Source: Omphiscola glabra | Taxonomy: Eukaryota; Mollusca; Gastropoda; Lymnaeidae | Length of the DNA: 64,000 nucleotides | Direction: 5' to 3' | Assembly (NCBI GenBank): GCA_964017045.1 | Contig: OZ024794.1 | Location: 24,485,340 to 24,549,339 of the forward strand | Shown here: positions 1-10,412 of the stretch, in pieces | Layout of the letters: each line of letters starts with the position of its first letter | Numbering within the stretch: position 1 is the first letter of the stretch | Position numbers and translations under genes: made by a program | Notes under the pieces: model-generated | Told to the model about the DNA's origin: nothing | Seen by the model: the letters and a program-made list of their open reading frames with translations, nothing else | The model's database searches: none

Positions 1-516
1 CAAAACAACAACGAATTACGAAGCCAGTTACAATTAGATTCAAATCTAATTCATTTTTGTGTTGAGTCACAAGTCTTAAATTTAAATTACAAAATGAGAG
101 TGAAATCTATTTTCTAAAAGTACATATACAATTACTTTAATATAGTATAATATCGTTGGGTTTAGCAATGTGATTAAGATTCGCAGAGGCACAGAGACCT
201 GAAATGGATTCGTCGTGTGCAGGCTCCGATAGCAGGTAGGTAGCAAATGGCGCGCTTGGGGAAGTATGTAGACACCTTTGTATAGCATATTTTAAAATAG
301 AGTAAATGCATAGCAAGTTAAACCTCGAATGTATTGCTTTGAAAGTTTTAGTCAAAATTAATCAGATTATAGCAAGAAAAGAAGAGGATGAAAAGGAATC
401 AAGAAAAAGATTTACACCACCACCCTTAAAAAACAACAAACAAAACAGATCAATAAGATAAATAGATTAAAATCACTTAATAACAGTGGAGGGAATGGCG
501 GGTTATTAGCGAGTTC
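1..516. other. 3' flank of the GPCR gene, no gene seen
   Basis: AT-rich sequence downstream of the receptor stop codon. On the minus strand the last codons overlap a donor-like sequence (AAATG followed by GTAAGA at about 515-521), so a spliced 3' extension of the receptor into this stretch is possible, but I could not identify a convincing acceptor and exon. The short open stretches here look like chance ORFs. Confidence 0.4.
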
Positions 517-3051
517 TTACCATTTAGCACTACTGAGTATATCATCAGAGGCAGGCATCTCACTGGACGAGCTACGTACTCTGACAACAGTGGCAAGGCC
601 GTATTCTCCGTCACATGTCTTGTCCTGCACGTCCCGAGGTGAGACCAGCCCGTCATGAGGTGAGACCAGCCCGTCATGAGGTGAGACCAGCCCATCATGG
701 GGTGAGACCAGCCCGTCATGAGGTGAGACCAGCACGTCATGATGTGAGACCAGCCCGTCATGAGGTGAGACCAGCCCGTCATGAGGTGAGACCAGCCCGT
801 CATGGGGTGAGACCAGCCCGTCATGAGGTGAGACCAGCCCGTCATGAGGTGAGACCAGCCCGTCATGAGGTGAGACCAGCCCGTCATGATGTGAGACCAG
901 CCCGTCATGAGGTGAGACCAGCCCGTCATGAGGTGAGACCAGCCCGTCATGAGGTGAGACCAGCCCGTCATGAGGTGAGACCAGCCCGTCATGGGGTGAG
1001 ACCATTCCGACATGGGGTGAGACCATTCCGACATGGGGTGAGACCATTCCGACATGGGGTGAGACCATTCTGACATGGGGCGAGACCATTCCGACATGGG
1101 GTGAGACCATTCCGACATGGGGCGAGGCCTCGTCGTGCTGACGTGGCCCCTGTCCGGGATACCCGTGTGTCCTCACGCTCCCAGCTGATGTCAATTTAAT
1201 CCCGCGATAAGTTCTAGAGGCACTTGTGTTGTCGGAATATCCTTCTGGAATGACATTATTTGTTACGCCATGCAACTTTCGTGCTTCCCGCTCACAGATG
1301 ACATTATCCAATTTAGCTGCCCTGTCTGTTTTACTCGCGCTATGTTTGCGGTTAATGAAGGACTTACGTGAATCCCCAGAAATCCTACTATTGGCACTGC
1401 CCAGGCTAGACCCGGCCGCAGAAGTCCTACTATTGGCACTGCCCAGGCTATACCCGGCCGCAGAAGTCCTACTATTGGCACTGCCCAGGCTAGACCCGGC
1501 CGCAGAAGTCCTACTATTGGCACTGCCCAGGCTAGACCCGGCCGCAGCGCTGAGGTCTAACCCCGAATCTGCTCCAAACGTTCCCGAGAGATTTTTCTTT
1601 TTCTCACGGCTCGTGGTCGTAGCCTTGTCATGCGATAATCGAACATTGACTTCTGGATCGGACATGGAGCGAGTTTGGTGAAATGTGCCGTGGATGTGCC
1701 GAGAAGACACGGGCTGTGAAGACGAGAAAGGGTCGATTTCACAGCTGGAGTCGTAATCGCTCGTATCTCCAAACAGTTCACAACCGTATTCGTAATCCGA
1801 ATAAGCAATGTCCAACGTTTTGCCTTTCATTTCAAGCTTATCCAAATCAGAGTTCAACTTCAACGTGTCGAAAGAGCGATCGCAGCTGGGATCTTCGATA
1901 CAGATACCAGCGGAAGTTGCGAACAGCACCGGGACTTTAAACGTTGGCCTGGAAGATATTAACGATCCTTCTTTATCTTTGGCTTTCTGTTTTTGGGGGG
2001 TCGTCTCTTTCTCAGACGCTTCTTTTTGGAGAATGACCGCCGACGACAGTCCCTTAACATTCACGTCAACAATGGCGTTGTTTCGACGACAGATCAGCCA
2101 CTCTTTGACGCCCCGCCAGATCTCCCTCTTAAAAATAAACGCCACTAAAGGGAATAATGCGGAGAAGCCAAATCTCATCCAGATGAACGTGACCCCCAGC
2201 TCCCACGGATAGCCCAAGTCCGAAACATTCACCAGTTGCTTGTCGTGCCCCGGGTGTTTTATGTACGTGACGGCGATGTAAGGGACTTCTAAAACCAGCC
2301 ACATCGCAGTTAGACACACCGTGAAAACTGTTGGACGGGATTCTTCGGAGCTTAGCGCTTGGCTCCTGGTGATGTGAGCGTACGTTTTTTGCTGGCCGTC
2401 CCCTTCGCACTGCGTGTAGCTGAGTTCACAGGACAGTCTGAATATGAGAACGTGAAAGACTATGATGGCGATAAAAGGCACAAGGAAGCAAAGGATAAGC
2501 GTCGCGTAGAGCAACGCCATTGACGTTTCTGAAGTAATGGTGCACACGTAGAGCTTTGGGCGGTAAACTGATTGGGCAGCGTCTGTTAGAAAAGGCAAGC
2601 TGAACGTTATCGCGTGTGCCCACAGGCAGGCGATCAAGACGTACAATCTGTGCGAAGAGAGCCAGGTCTCGTATTTATGAGTGAAGCGTAACGACAGATA
2701 ACGGTCAACGCAGAGCGCCGTCAACATCAGGGCCGTCGTAACGGAGACGGCATTCAGAAAGAAGATGTTGACCTTACACATGAAATCTCCATAGATCCAC
2801 TCTTTCATCACCAGGGCCCCGAGGACTATCGCCATGTTGAGTATGCAATCTGCCACGCACAGGGCGCAGATGTTGGCGATGAACACGTTTTGTGCTGTCC
2901 TCAGCTTCAGATTGTGAACGATGACGACGATAACAAACAGACATCCGATGAATGAAGTCAACATTATAATGATGAAGAATACGATCTTTGTCGACCTAGA
3001 GGCATCATCCACTTCCAAAGTTGCATTCGCACCCGGTGAACTGTATCCCAT
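517..3051 (-). CDS. Orphan class A (rhodopsin-like) GPCR with long repetitive cytoplasmic tail
   Basis: Predicted 844-aa seven-transmembrane receptor, single exon. The start is the ATG at 3051-3049 (A at -3, G at +4); the open frame runs further upstream but has no other in-frame ATG. N-glycosylation site NAT at residues 9-11; membrane segments near 22-46, 56-80, 92-115, 136-154, 178-205, 243-264 and 285-307. DRY is intact at 116-118, and the conserved cysteines before TM3 (C92) and in extracellular loop 2 (C170) are present. TM6 reads LEVPY where most receptors have CWxPY, and TM7 reads FPLVA where NPxxY is expected, so two activation switches are degenerate. The tail after about residue 320 is over 500 aa and contains a 14-residue repeat (about 502-558) and a heptapeptide repeat (about 642-804). 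Ligand and subfamily are not recognisable to me. Role: plasma-membrane signalling receptor (family knowledge). Confidence 0.85.
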   Translation of the reverse strand: MGYSSPGANATLEVDDASRSTKIVFFIIIMLTSFIGCLFVIVVIVHNLKLRTAQNVFIANICALCVADCILNMAIVLGALVMKEWIYGDFMCKVNIFFLNAVSVTTALMLTALCVDRYLSLRFTHKYETWLSSHRLYVLIACLWAHAITFSLPFLTDAAQSVYRPKLYVCTITSETSMALLYATLILCFLVPFIAIIVFHVLIFRLSCELSYTQCEGDGQQKTYAHITRSQALSSEESRPTVFTVCLTAMWLVLEVPYIAVTYIKHPGHDKQLVNVSDLGYPWELGVTFIWMRFGFSALFPLVAFIFKREIWRGVKEWLICRRNNAIVDVNVKGLSSAVILQKEASEKETTPQKQKAKDKEGSLISSRPTFKVPVLFATSAGICIEDPSCDRSFDTLKLNSDLDKLEMKGKTLDIAYSDYEYGCELFGDTSDYDSSCEIDPFSSSQPVSSRHIHGTFHQTRSMSDPEVNVRLSHDKATTTSREKKKNLSGTFGADSGLDLSAAAGSSLGSANSRTSAAGSSLGSANSRTSAAGYSLGSANSRTSAAGSSLGSANSRISGDSRKSFINRKHSASKTDRAAKLDNVICEREARKLHGVTNNVIPEGYSDNTSASRTYRGIKLTSAGSVRTHGYPGQGPRQHDEASPHVGMVSPHVGMVSPHVRMVSPHVGMVSPHVGMVSPHVGMVSPHDGLVSPHDGLVSPHDGLVSPHDGLVSPHDGLVSHHDGLVSPHDGLVSPHDGLVSPHDGLVSPHDGLVSPHDGLVSPHDGLVSHHDVLVSPHDGLVSPHDGLVSPHDGLVSPHDGLVSPRDVQDKTCDGEYGLATVVRVRSSSSEMPASDDILSSAKW
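640..1127. repeat. Coding 21-bp minisatellite in the GPCR tail (heptapeptide VSPHDGL)
   Basis: About 23 tandem 21-bp units, forward-strand core cagcccgtcatgaggtgaga. On the minus strand each unit encodes one heptapeptide, first VSPHVGM (about six copies), then VSPHDGL with variants SHHDGL, SPHDVL and SPRDV. Every unit is a multiple of 3 and no stop is present, so the receptor frame is kept. The forward strand is also open, which is a by-product of the period. Confidence 0.95.
1378..1546. repeat. Coding 42-bp minisatellite in the GPCR tail (14-aa unit)
   Basis: Four copies of a 42-bp unit encoding SAAGSSLGSANSRT on the minus strand, with few substitutions (one copy has Y for S, the last has I for T). 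Copies are more alike at DNA level than needed for the protein, indicating recent expansion. Confidence 0.95.
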
Positions 3052-3900
3052 GTTGAACTTGTTTTTTTTAAAATCACTAACCAGGAAACACTTTGCAACA
3101 CTCTTATTCTTTGACAACAGATGAATCTTAATTGTTGAAGCTTTTTCCCACGAAAGGAGTAATTACTAAATGGTATTAAGAATTAAACTCGATAAATCTC
3201 CACGGCTTGTCTTGAGCCTCCAAATTTTCTATTCGCTTGGTATAAAAATCTCTTAAGTCCATAATCTCCTCACCACAATCCCGTGAGAGGGACCTGCACT
3301 ACTTGAAAGTCAACGCGTACAAACCTATGAAAAAAAAATCCTCTCTCCTCATAAACACAAATGAAGTGTTGTTGTGCCTCCCAAAATTCTACGACTCGCA
3401 GCGTGGGCAGGGCACCGGGTTTGACGTGCCGAGTCTTGCCGTCCTTAGGGCACTGTCTGCCACGGCCCAGTGCCGCGTTCCACTGATCACGAGTCCGCAA
3501 CCATCGACAGACTGGAACCGCTCAGAGACTATTTTCAAGCGTTGATCAGAATGGTCCAACTGTCGTGACTTAGGTAAGGTATGTGACTCCGTACAGCGCA
3601 GCGTGGGAGAACTGGGTTAATGGTGGTAATCGATGGGGGGAAAGTGGGATCGATTTTGTATTGAATGACGGCCACGGGACTTCAATGATATGGGACTCAA
3701 AACGTCAGCTGTTTTATTTGTAATTCCACCCTGAGGAATTTATCCTTTTTTGAGGAGAAATCTGTAGTTAGCGCAGCACTTCTTAGTCCACTAGGTCCAG
3801 TTAGTTAATCCATATAAACACCTACAACGGTCGCTTGGTTCGCGAGGTACTTGACCATGCATCATGCAAAAAAAAAGCGTAGGACATCAAACAAGTTGCA
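3052..3900. other. Upstream region of the GPCR gene
   Basis: Likely 5' UTR and promoter side of the receptor. A more GC-rich open stretch at 3270-3500 on the minus strand could be part of an upstream exon, but no good splice sites or homology support it. Nothing else identifiable. Confidence 0.3.
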
Positions 3901-3904
3901 CCAC

Positions 3905-4275
3905 ACAATGTCATGCTCCAGTATTGCCCCATGTTGTCATGCTCCAGCATTGCCCCATGTTGTCATGCTACAGTAATGCCCCACGTTGTCATGCTACAGT
4001 AATGCCCCATGTTGTCATGTTTCAGTAATGCCCAATGTTGTCATGTTTCAGTATTGTCCCATATTGTCATGCTCCAGTATTGCCCCATGTTGTCATGCTC
4101 CAGCATTGGCCCATGCTGTCATGCTCCAGCAATGCCCCATGTTGTCATGTTCCAGTAATGCCCAATGTTGTCATGCTCCAGTAATGCCCCATGTTGTCAT
4201 GCTCCAGTAATGCCCCATGTTGTCATGCTCCAGTAATGCCCCATATTGTCATGCTCCAGTATTGCCCCATATTCA
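3905..4275. repeat. 27-bp minisatellite
   Basis: About 14 copies of a unit like tgttgtcatgctccagtaat followed by gccccat, with substitutions such as tgttccagtaatgcccaatg. Intergenic. The unit contains GTCATG, which recurs in several other arrays here. Confidence 0.95.
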
Positions 4276-4395
4276 TTTTAGCTTTATGCCATTCGAGAGA
4301 GAAAAAAATAGACACGTGAGACACCACAAAAATAGACACGAGAGACACCACAAAAATAGATTCGAAAAGAGGAAGAAAAGAAAGATTGGGAAAAA

Positions 4396-4409
4396 GGGGG
4401 GGGGGGGGG
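4396..4409. repeat. Poly(G) run, 14 nt
   Basis: Uninterrupted G run following an A-rich segment, one of many mononucleotide G/C runs in the window. Confidence 0.95.
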
Positions 4410-4599
4410 AATTTTTGTTACCCCTCTCCAATACACTTTTACATACTGATATTTTTTTTTTAAAAAATCGGACGGTTCGGGTGTGTAGGTGGCGCAATAG
4501 GTTTCTCGTCTCCTGCACCGCTCACAAACGGGTGTTCGCATGAATAAGCATTTTTTATGGTGCTTGTCCTCAAAACTAATGAGATAGAGGTGCGTGAAT

Positions 4600-5228
4600 T
4601 TCATTATTAAAAGACCCCCCACCACACACACAAAAACGTGATAAACATTATTAAAAGAACCCCCACCACACACACAAAAACGTGATAAACATTATTAAAA
4701 GACCCCCCACAAACACAAAAACGTGATAAACATTATTAAAAGACCCCCCACACACAAAAACGTTATAAACATTATTAAAAGACCCCCCACACACACAAAA
4801 ACGTGATAAACATTATTAAAAGACCCCCCCCACACACAAAAACGTGATAAACATTATTAAAAGACCCCCCACACACACAAAAACGTGATAAACATTATTA
4901 AAAGACCCCCCCACACACAAAAACGTGATAAACATTATTAAAAGACCCCCACACACAAAAACGTGATAAACATTATTAAAAGACCCTCCCCACACAAAAA
5001 CGTGATAAACATTATTAAAAGACCCCCCCACACACACAAAAACGTGATAAACATTATTAAAAGCCCCCCTCCACACACACAAAAACGTGATAAACATTAT
5101 TAAAAGACCCCCACACACACAAAAACGTGATTAACATTATAAAAAGACCCCACACACACACAAAAACGTGATAAACATTATTAAAAGACCCCCCCCCACA
5201 CACACACACAAAAACGTGATAAACATTC
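4600..5228. repeat. 38-41-bp minisatellite with C-run and CA-rich core
   Basis: About 16 tandem copies of a unit made of acgtgataaacattattaaa, then agacccccc and a variable cacacacacaaaa stretch. Length variation is confined to the C run and the CA tract, so copies differ mainly by microsatellite slippage within the minisatellite. Confidence 0.95.
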
Positions 5229-5370
5229 ATTTCAAAAGTAAACAAATTGGAGCCTATTTCAAAGGTTCACACTCTCTTCTTTGCCCTTGGTCCAACAAAC
5301 GCAGCTGTGCCTGTCGGTACAAAGATAACAACCTTCAACTTCCAACACACCAGAACTAAGCATTGAAATG

Positions 5371-5569
5371 CAGAGGCGTAGTTAGAGTGTTTGGCGCCCG
5401 GGGACTAGATTCGCGCCCGGGGACAAGATTCATTTTAAAGCGCCCTCTTTTCAACCCTCAAACCCATTATTTTCATCAATAAAATAATACTAAAGCACAT
5501 TTTGGCGCCCCTAACTAGCTGGCGCCCGGGTACATCTGTACCCCCAGCCCCCTCTACGCTACGCCTCTG
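5371..5569. mobile_element. Non-autonomous hAT-like MITE, 199 bp
   Basis: Ends are inverted: CAGAGGCGTAG on the left and CTACGCCTCTG on the right, with GGCGCCCGGG motifs inside both ends. Flanked by 8-bp near-identical direct repeats, TTGAAATG (5363-5370) and TTTAAATG (5570-5577). An 8-bp duplication and CAG-type ends are typical of hAT elements. No coding capacity. Confidence 0.8.
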
Positions 5570-5577
5570 TTTAAATG

Positions 5578-7923
5578 TCACCATTGGAAAGTTAAATAAC
5601 TCAAATGTTAACCTGCCGAGCTGAGGAGCTGAAATAAGTCATATTCAAATGATATTTTTTTGCCTTCAGAATTTTTACTAACATGCCCTCCATCTACCGT
5701 CTGTATTAAGGGTTCTCAACCAGGTATGCATGCGAGAGGCAATGGCAGCGGGTGCGATAAGAGTCTCGGTAAGATTTTTTTAATTAGCATTTTAATTTAA
5801 TTTTTTTTTCGTGGGGGTTGGGGGGGAGGAGATGTGGGGAAATGTGTTTTGAAATTGAGATGGGGGAGTGGGATGCTTAAAAAAAAAAAAGGTAAAGAGC
5901 CCTTGGTCTAAAATGATTAAACTTTGTTTTTACCAACATAAATATAATTCCTCTTTTAAAAAAAAAAAACAATGGTAAAAAATTGTTTCACATTAAAAAA
6001 AAAAACTATCATAAGAAATGTAAAAAAAAAATGAAATTTACAAACGTTTATTATGTGTCAACTATCAATGAGACATTAATATCATGTACAATACTTTTAA
6101 TGACAGTTTCAAGTAAAAATGGATAATTACACACAAAAAAAAAAGGTCTCAAGCACAAGATAAGGAACTCAAATCTCATGAAGTAACTTGTGATATTAAG
6201 GTGAGGTCATTTTAAATGAGATGATTGATATTTAAGGTGAGGTCATCTTGTCATTTTAAATGAGATGATCATAATATGCCAACAACCTTATGGCACGGTA
6301 GTTGTTTTAAAAAGTGTAAATGACAGGAACTCAACAATACAAATAATCGTAAATAATTAAATCCATCTAAATTTATGTTATTTATTATATATTCTACCTT
6401 CTAAAAGAAAGGAATATGAAATAAACACATCAATCTATCCATCACTTTTATTCATTAAAAAATTGCATATGTTTATGTATATATATATATATATATAAAA
6501 ATTACTTTCTAAATGGAATAATTACAATTTGAATATTTGTATAAGCTCTGTTAATGTTTATTTATGGTATATCTAGTTTATAAATACTATTTCTATTATA
6601 ACGTGAATTTTGTGTAACACTCCCTTCCCCTGCGTTTCCTGAAAAAAAAATAATTAAAAACCCTTATCCTAGTGCAACTACTGTTTCCTGAGAGTATTCC
6701 AACACTATTACATTTAGTAAATAAACTTGAAATTAAAAAAATTGAACATTTATTTTTTGCTTGCCAGTAGAATGACACAATATTTCAATACCTGGTAACT
6801 GGTATTTACGAAAATTTGAAGAGATGAAGTTTAATTAATATACTGGCTTTGGTAGCAAAAATATAGAAATCAATTGATTAAATCATGTAACCCAATCAAT
6901 TCCTTTTTCTCAATCTTAAAATTAATATAATGAATTAATTTCTATCAATTTTTAAATCTTTAAGTTTAAGACTACAACTTTAACTAGGCCCTATCAAACT
7001 GCTGCTTACAGAAAAGTAACTATACAATTAAAATTAGAATTAGCTCCAGCTGTAATTATTATAATTACAGATAGATATAATGATTAAGTCTTAAGTTCAA
7101 AATGGAAAAATTTAGATCTAAGTATTATTTTTATTTTCAAACAAAGTCATTTTAACTCCAACACGGCCATCCATGAAAAAGAATCATACATTTTTAGTAA
7201 TTTTTAACTTTAACCAAACCTCTACTGGATCAAATGTATAAATTAAAAAAAAAATTATATTTACATTTAAATTATTTTGTGCAGAACAAACCATTATTTC
7301 CAGCTGAAAGAAATGAGCATTGACTCAATGACCAGCAGTCAATAAGTCAGTCATTTAAGAAACAGTTAACATGAAAGACACCATCCCCAAAATAGGCCAC
7401 ATTAAAAAATAGCTCGTTTAGGGAAACAAAAAAATGGAGTCATTTTATGCCCCCATAAAAGAAATGCAATGCTCTGTAACAAAAATGAACATATTTTTTT
7501 CTTTTTTTAAAACAAGATACAAGTTAAAGAAATCTTAAATTTTACATGAGTTTATTTATTTGTGATGACTCGAAAATACCTTTTTAAGCAGCTTTACAAT
7601 TTACTTTAAGTTTACATTATATACTAAACAAGTAAATCAAACTTAATAGCAAAATGATACATTAATATTATAGTTTATAAAAATTTTCTCTCAATCACGT
7701 GGAAAAGGGGGGAAAGAAGAGATAAGGAATCTCATTTGCCAAAACAACCAATAAAAATTATATCTTTCACCTCTAGCAAATGTTTGATGTTTCCAAACGG
7801 AAAAATGATTTGGCTGATTTGATTTCTTCATTGCTGTCAATCACCAGGTAAGGCTAAGCGTACCGTATGGTCATGTGTGCATGTTTGTGCATTTTATCTA
7901 GATCTCTACTAATGGATTATGTA
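5578..7923. other. AT-rich 3' flank and probable 3' UTR of the RNF145-type gene
   Basis: Low-complexity AT-rich sequence with A runs, a short (TA)n tract near 6480 and no supported exon. Part of it is presumably the 3' UTR of the minus-strand gene ending at 7924; no poly(A) site could be chosen. Confidence 0.4.
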
Positions 7924-10412
7924 CTACATCAGCTGATCCGCCTCAGCCAGTTCGCCTTCATCATAGTCCGCATCATAAATATCCACCTCAGTGGTAGCAC
8001 TTGAGCTACTGGAGCTATCAGAACTGTCTTGTTTATGGAGTTCGTTCTCCCTGGCAGCCCCTTCTATCACATTTAGCGCATCCTCATTGGTCTCATCATT
8101 ATGGGGGGTGGGCACTTCCTGGGAGTCAGCCTGGTTAGAGTTGGCCAGATCTCTGTGGCACATGGGGCATGTTTCTTTCACGTACAGCCACTTCCTGAGA
8201 CAGACGCAGTGGAACAGGTGATCACAGGGTGTAACACACGCTGTCCTCATGTCACTGTAGCAGATGGCACAGACATCATCATGCTTGGCCAGTTGCTGTT
8301 CAGTGGCCAGAGGAAGGGACTCCACCTTTTTGGCAGCCTCCCACCGCAGCAGGAAGCTTTTCCAGCCGCTTTGCAGCCTCTTCCAGACGTTGAAGTAGCA
8401 GTGGACTATCAGGATGATGGAGTTGATCCAGCTCCATTCCCCTATCAGCGATTCCTTTAAACCAAAGCATACAACAAACACAGCAACAATAAATTCTAAA
8501 ACTCTAGTCAGGGCTCTAGCGCCGTAGACGACATCATCAAGCTTCTCCCAGGGGTCAGGTCTCATAAAGTCATACATGAACAGCATATAAACAACCAACG
8601 ATCCTATGACTTGCACAGAGGTCAGCAAGCAACTAGACACAATGACCATGAGCCAAAAATCCATGTCGAAGTACTGACAGATGAAATAAGTCATGTATAA
8701 TGGAAGTATCCACAGTGCTGTGCAGAGTGTGACAGCTTTTAAGTGCCTGATGATACTGGGGTTGTGGGAGGCGCTTAGGGCCAGCAGTATTGGATCAGCA
8801 ATCTCATACATGGACTGGATGAGTGAAGACAGCACGATGAACAGCAGGATACTCATGAGAAAAGCTCTCTGTAGTGGTTTCAGCTCCAGTAGATCAGTTT
8901 GCACAGCTATCAGGAGCATGGTCAACCCTTCAGTCCAGCCTCTCATTGTGTCATGTTCAAAAGCATCCATCCCTTGGAGATAGAGCTTAGTCAAGCAAAG
9001 AATGGCGCAGGAAGCGTAGGTGATGGCCACGCACAAGGCCAGGAGACTGACAGGCGTGGCGCAGCATTCCCCCATGCTGGCCAATAAAATGACCAGCCAC
9101 CCCTCCTGCCAAATTCCAAGATTCTCAGTGTACACATAAACATAGATCTGCGACAGAAACATTAGCCCCCAAAATAAAACAAGCTGTACAGGAAGAGCCA
9201 TAGTGCGCCAGAATGTTAGAGCCACAGGTATAATGCCAAAGGTTCTGAAAGAAACTACTGCCACATTGATGCCCTCCTTACAGATGTCAATTATAATGCC
9301 CAGGTTGTTGAAGATGCAACAGAGAATCAACAAAATTGTGTAGACAGTTGCAAAGTCATGCACGAGGTGCAGCTCTGACACAGGGAACCCTGTCAGCCTT
9401 GCAACAACAGGCAGTGCGAAAGCCAACAAAGTGAACTTGACCCAGTTCTCAATCTCCATGAGGTAGGCCACAACCGCTGCAATGAAAACTTGAGTGAATA
9501 TGTGCAATACCAGACGCTCAATGTGTTTGCGATCTTCAAGCAGGGCCGATAACCCTGCATGCAATGTGATGTTTTCTTTGCCAGCTGTTTCTAGTTCCTC
9601 TTCGTGCTCCAGTTTTTCTACAGACACATATGCTTTGGACACCATCTTAGCACAGGCCATAAGACCAGCGCACACAAGATATATGTAGAATGTGATCAGG
9701 TGCCTCAATGGCAGAGTGGCAATAGCTACTGCTATGACCAAGGCTGGAAGAGAAAAAAGATAAGAAACTGAATGTTATAATATCTAAGCAAGTATATTGT
9801 CAGTTTGGTTGAATTTGTTTTCAACTACATTTTTATTTTATTTTAACCAAATTTGGGTGGGTTTTTCTATGCTGAATATGACTTTACCAAGCAATTTCCA
9901 TCACAACTTAATATATATGGTGCTTAAAAATACATTCTAAGTGGTTTAAAAATAGCACTTAAAAATAACAATTCTGATACTGTCGAGCAATATGCTTTAT
10001 GGCAGGATAACTAAAATCTATGCCATAAATCAAATGGTGTATGTGCTGAAAGGGTTGGAGATAAACTGAAATAAAAAGCATTGAAGTTATTGGTATTTAT
10101 TTTGGAAATAAGAACAACTTTACGCTACAGGTAGTTTCTGTCAGTTAATCATCAATGCACCAGTACATAAAATAAAAAATATTCATAGCTTAATTTAAAT
10201 AAGCACTTTATGACCTGAATTAGCATTTTTAATTATTACCTACCCATATAATAGGCTGCTGTGACAATTAGTTCAACATCATCTGAATGAAGCTGTATAG
10301 TTTTATGAGGATTGGTGCGGAACCATACCTCAATAAGAAATAGAGCTGGAACTCTGAGAATCACACTAACTATTGTCTCCAAAGACTCTTGTGATATTTT
10401 TAAAGGATGCAT
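7924..10412 (-). CDS. RNF145: RNF145 orthologue, ER multi-pass RING-H2 E3 ubiquitin ligase
   Basis: Two coding exons, 10412-10244 and 9743-7924, joined at ATGG/GTAGGT and CTTCCAG/CC, give 662 aa, close to the vertebrate protein. The ATG at 10412-10410 is the only in-frame start; it begins MHPLKISQESLETIVSVILR, like the RNF145/RNF139 N terminus. Many hydrophobic segments form the TRC8-like membrane domain, with strongly conserved blocks such as MTEG, HRAFLxSI-like and EIADPILLALSAS. The RING-H2 at residues 548-585 has the full C-x2-C, C-x-H-x2-H-x2-C and C-x2-C ligand set. The acidic and serine-rich C-terminal tail is variable. Family knowledge: RNF145 is an ER ligase acting on SCAP and HMG-CoA reductase in sterol control, with INSIG partners. 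In TM2 the vertebrate YLYF motif is YIYL here. Nearly the whole protein is in one exon. Confidence 0.95.

Noticed and set aside
477..1118. Antisense and other-frame ORFs across the GPCR tail repeat (also 615-1073 forward)
   Set aside because: Created by the stop-free 21-bp period; the receptor frame is the one that continues into a 7TM domain.
3052..3117. Extended GPCR start at 3117
   Set aside because: That codon is TTG; the first in-frame ATG is at 3051 with good context.
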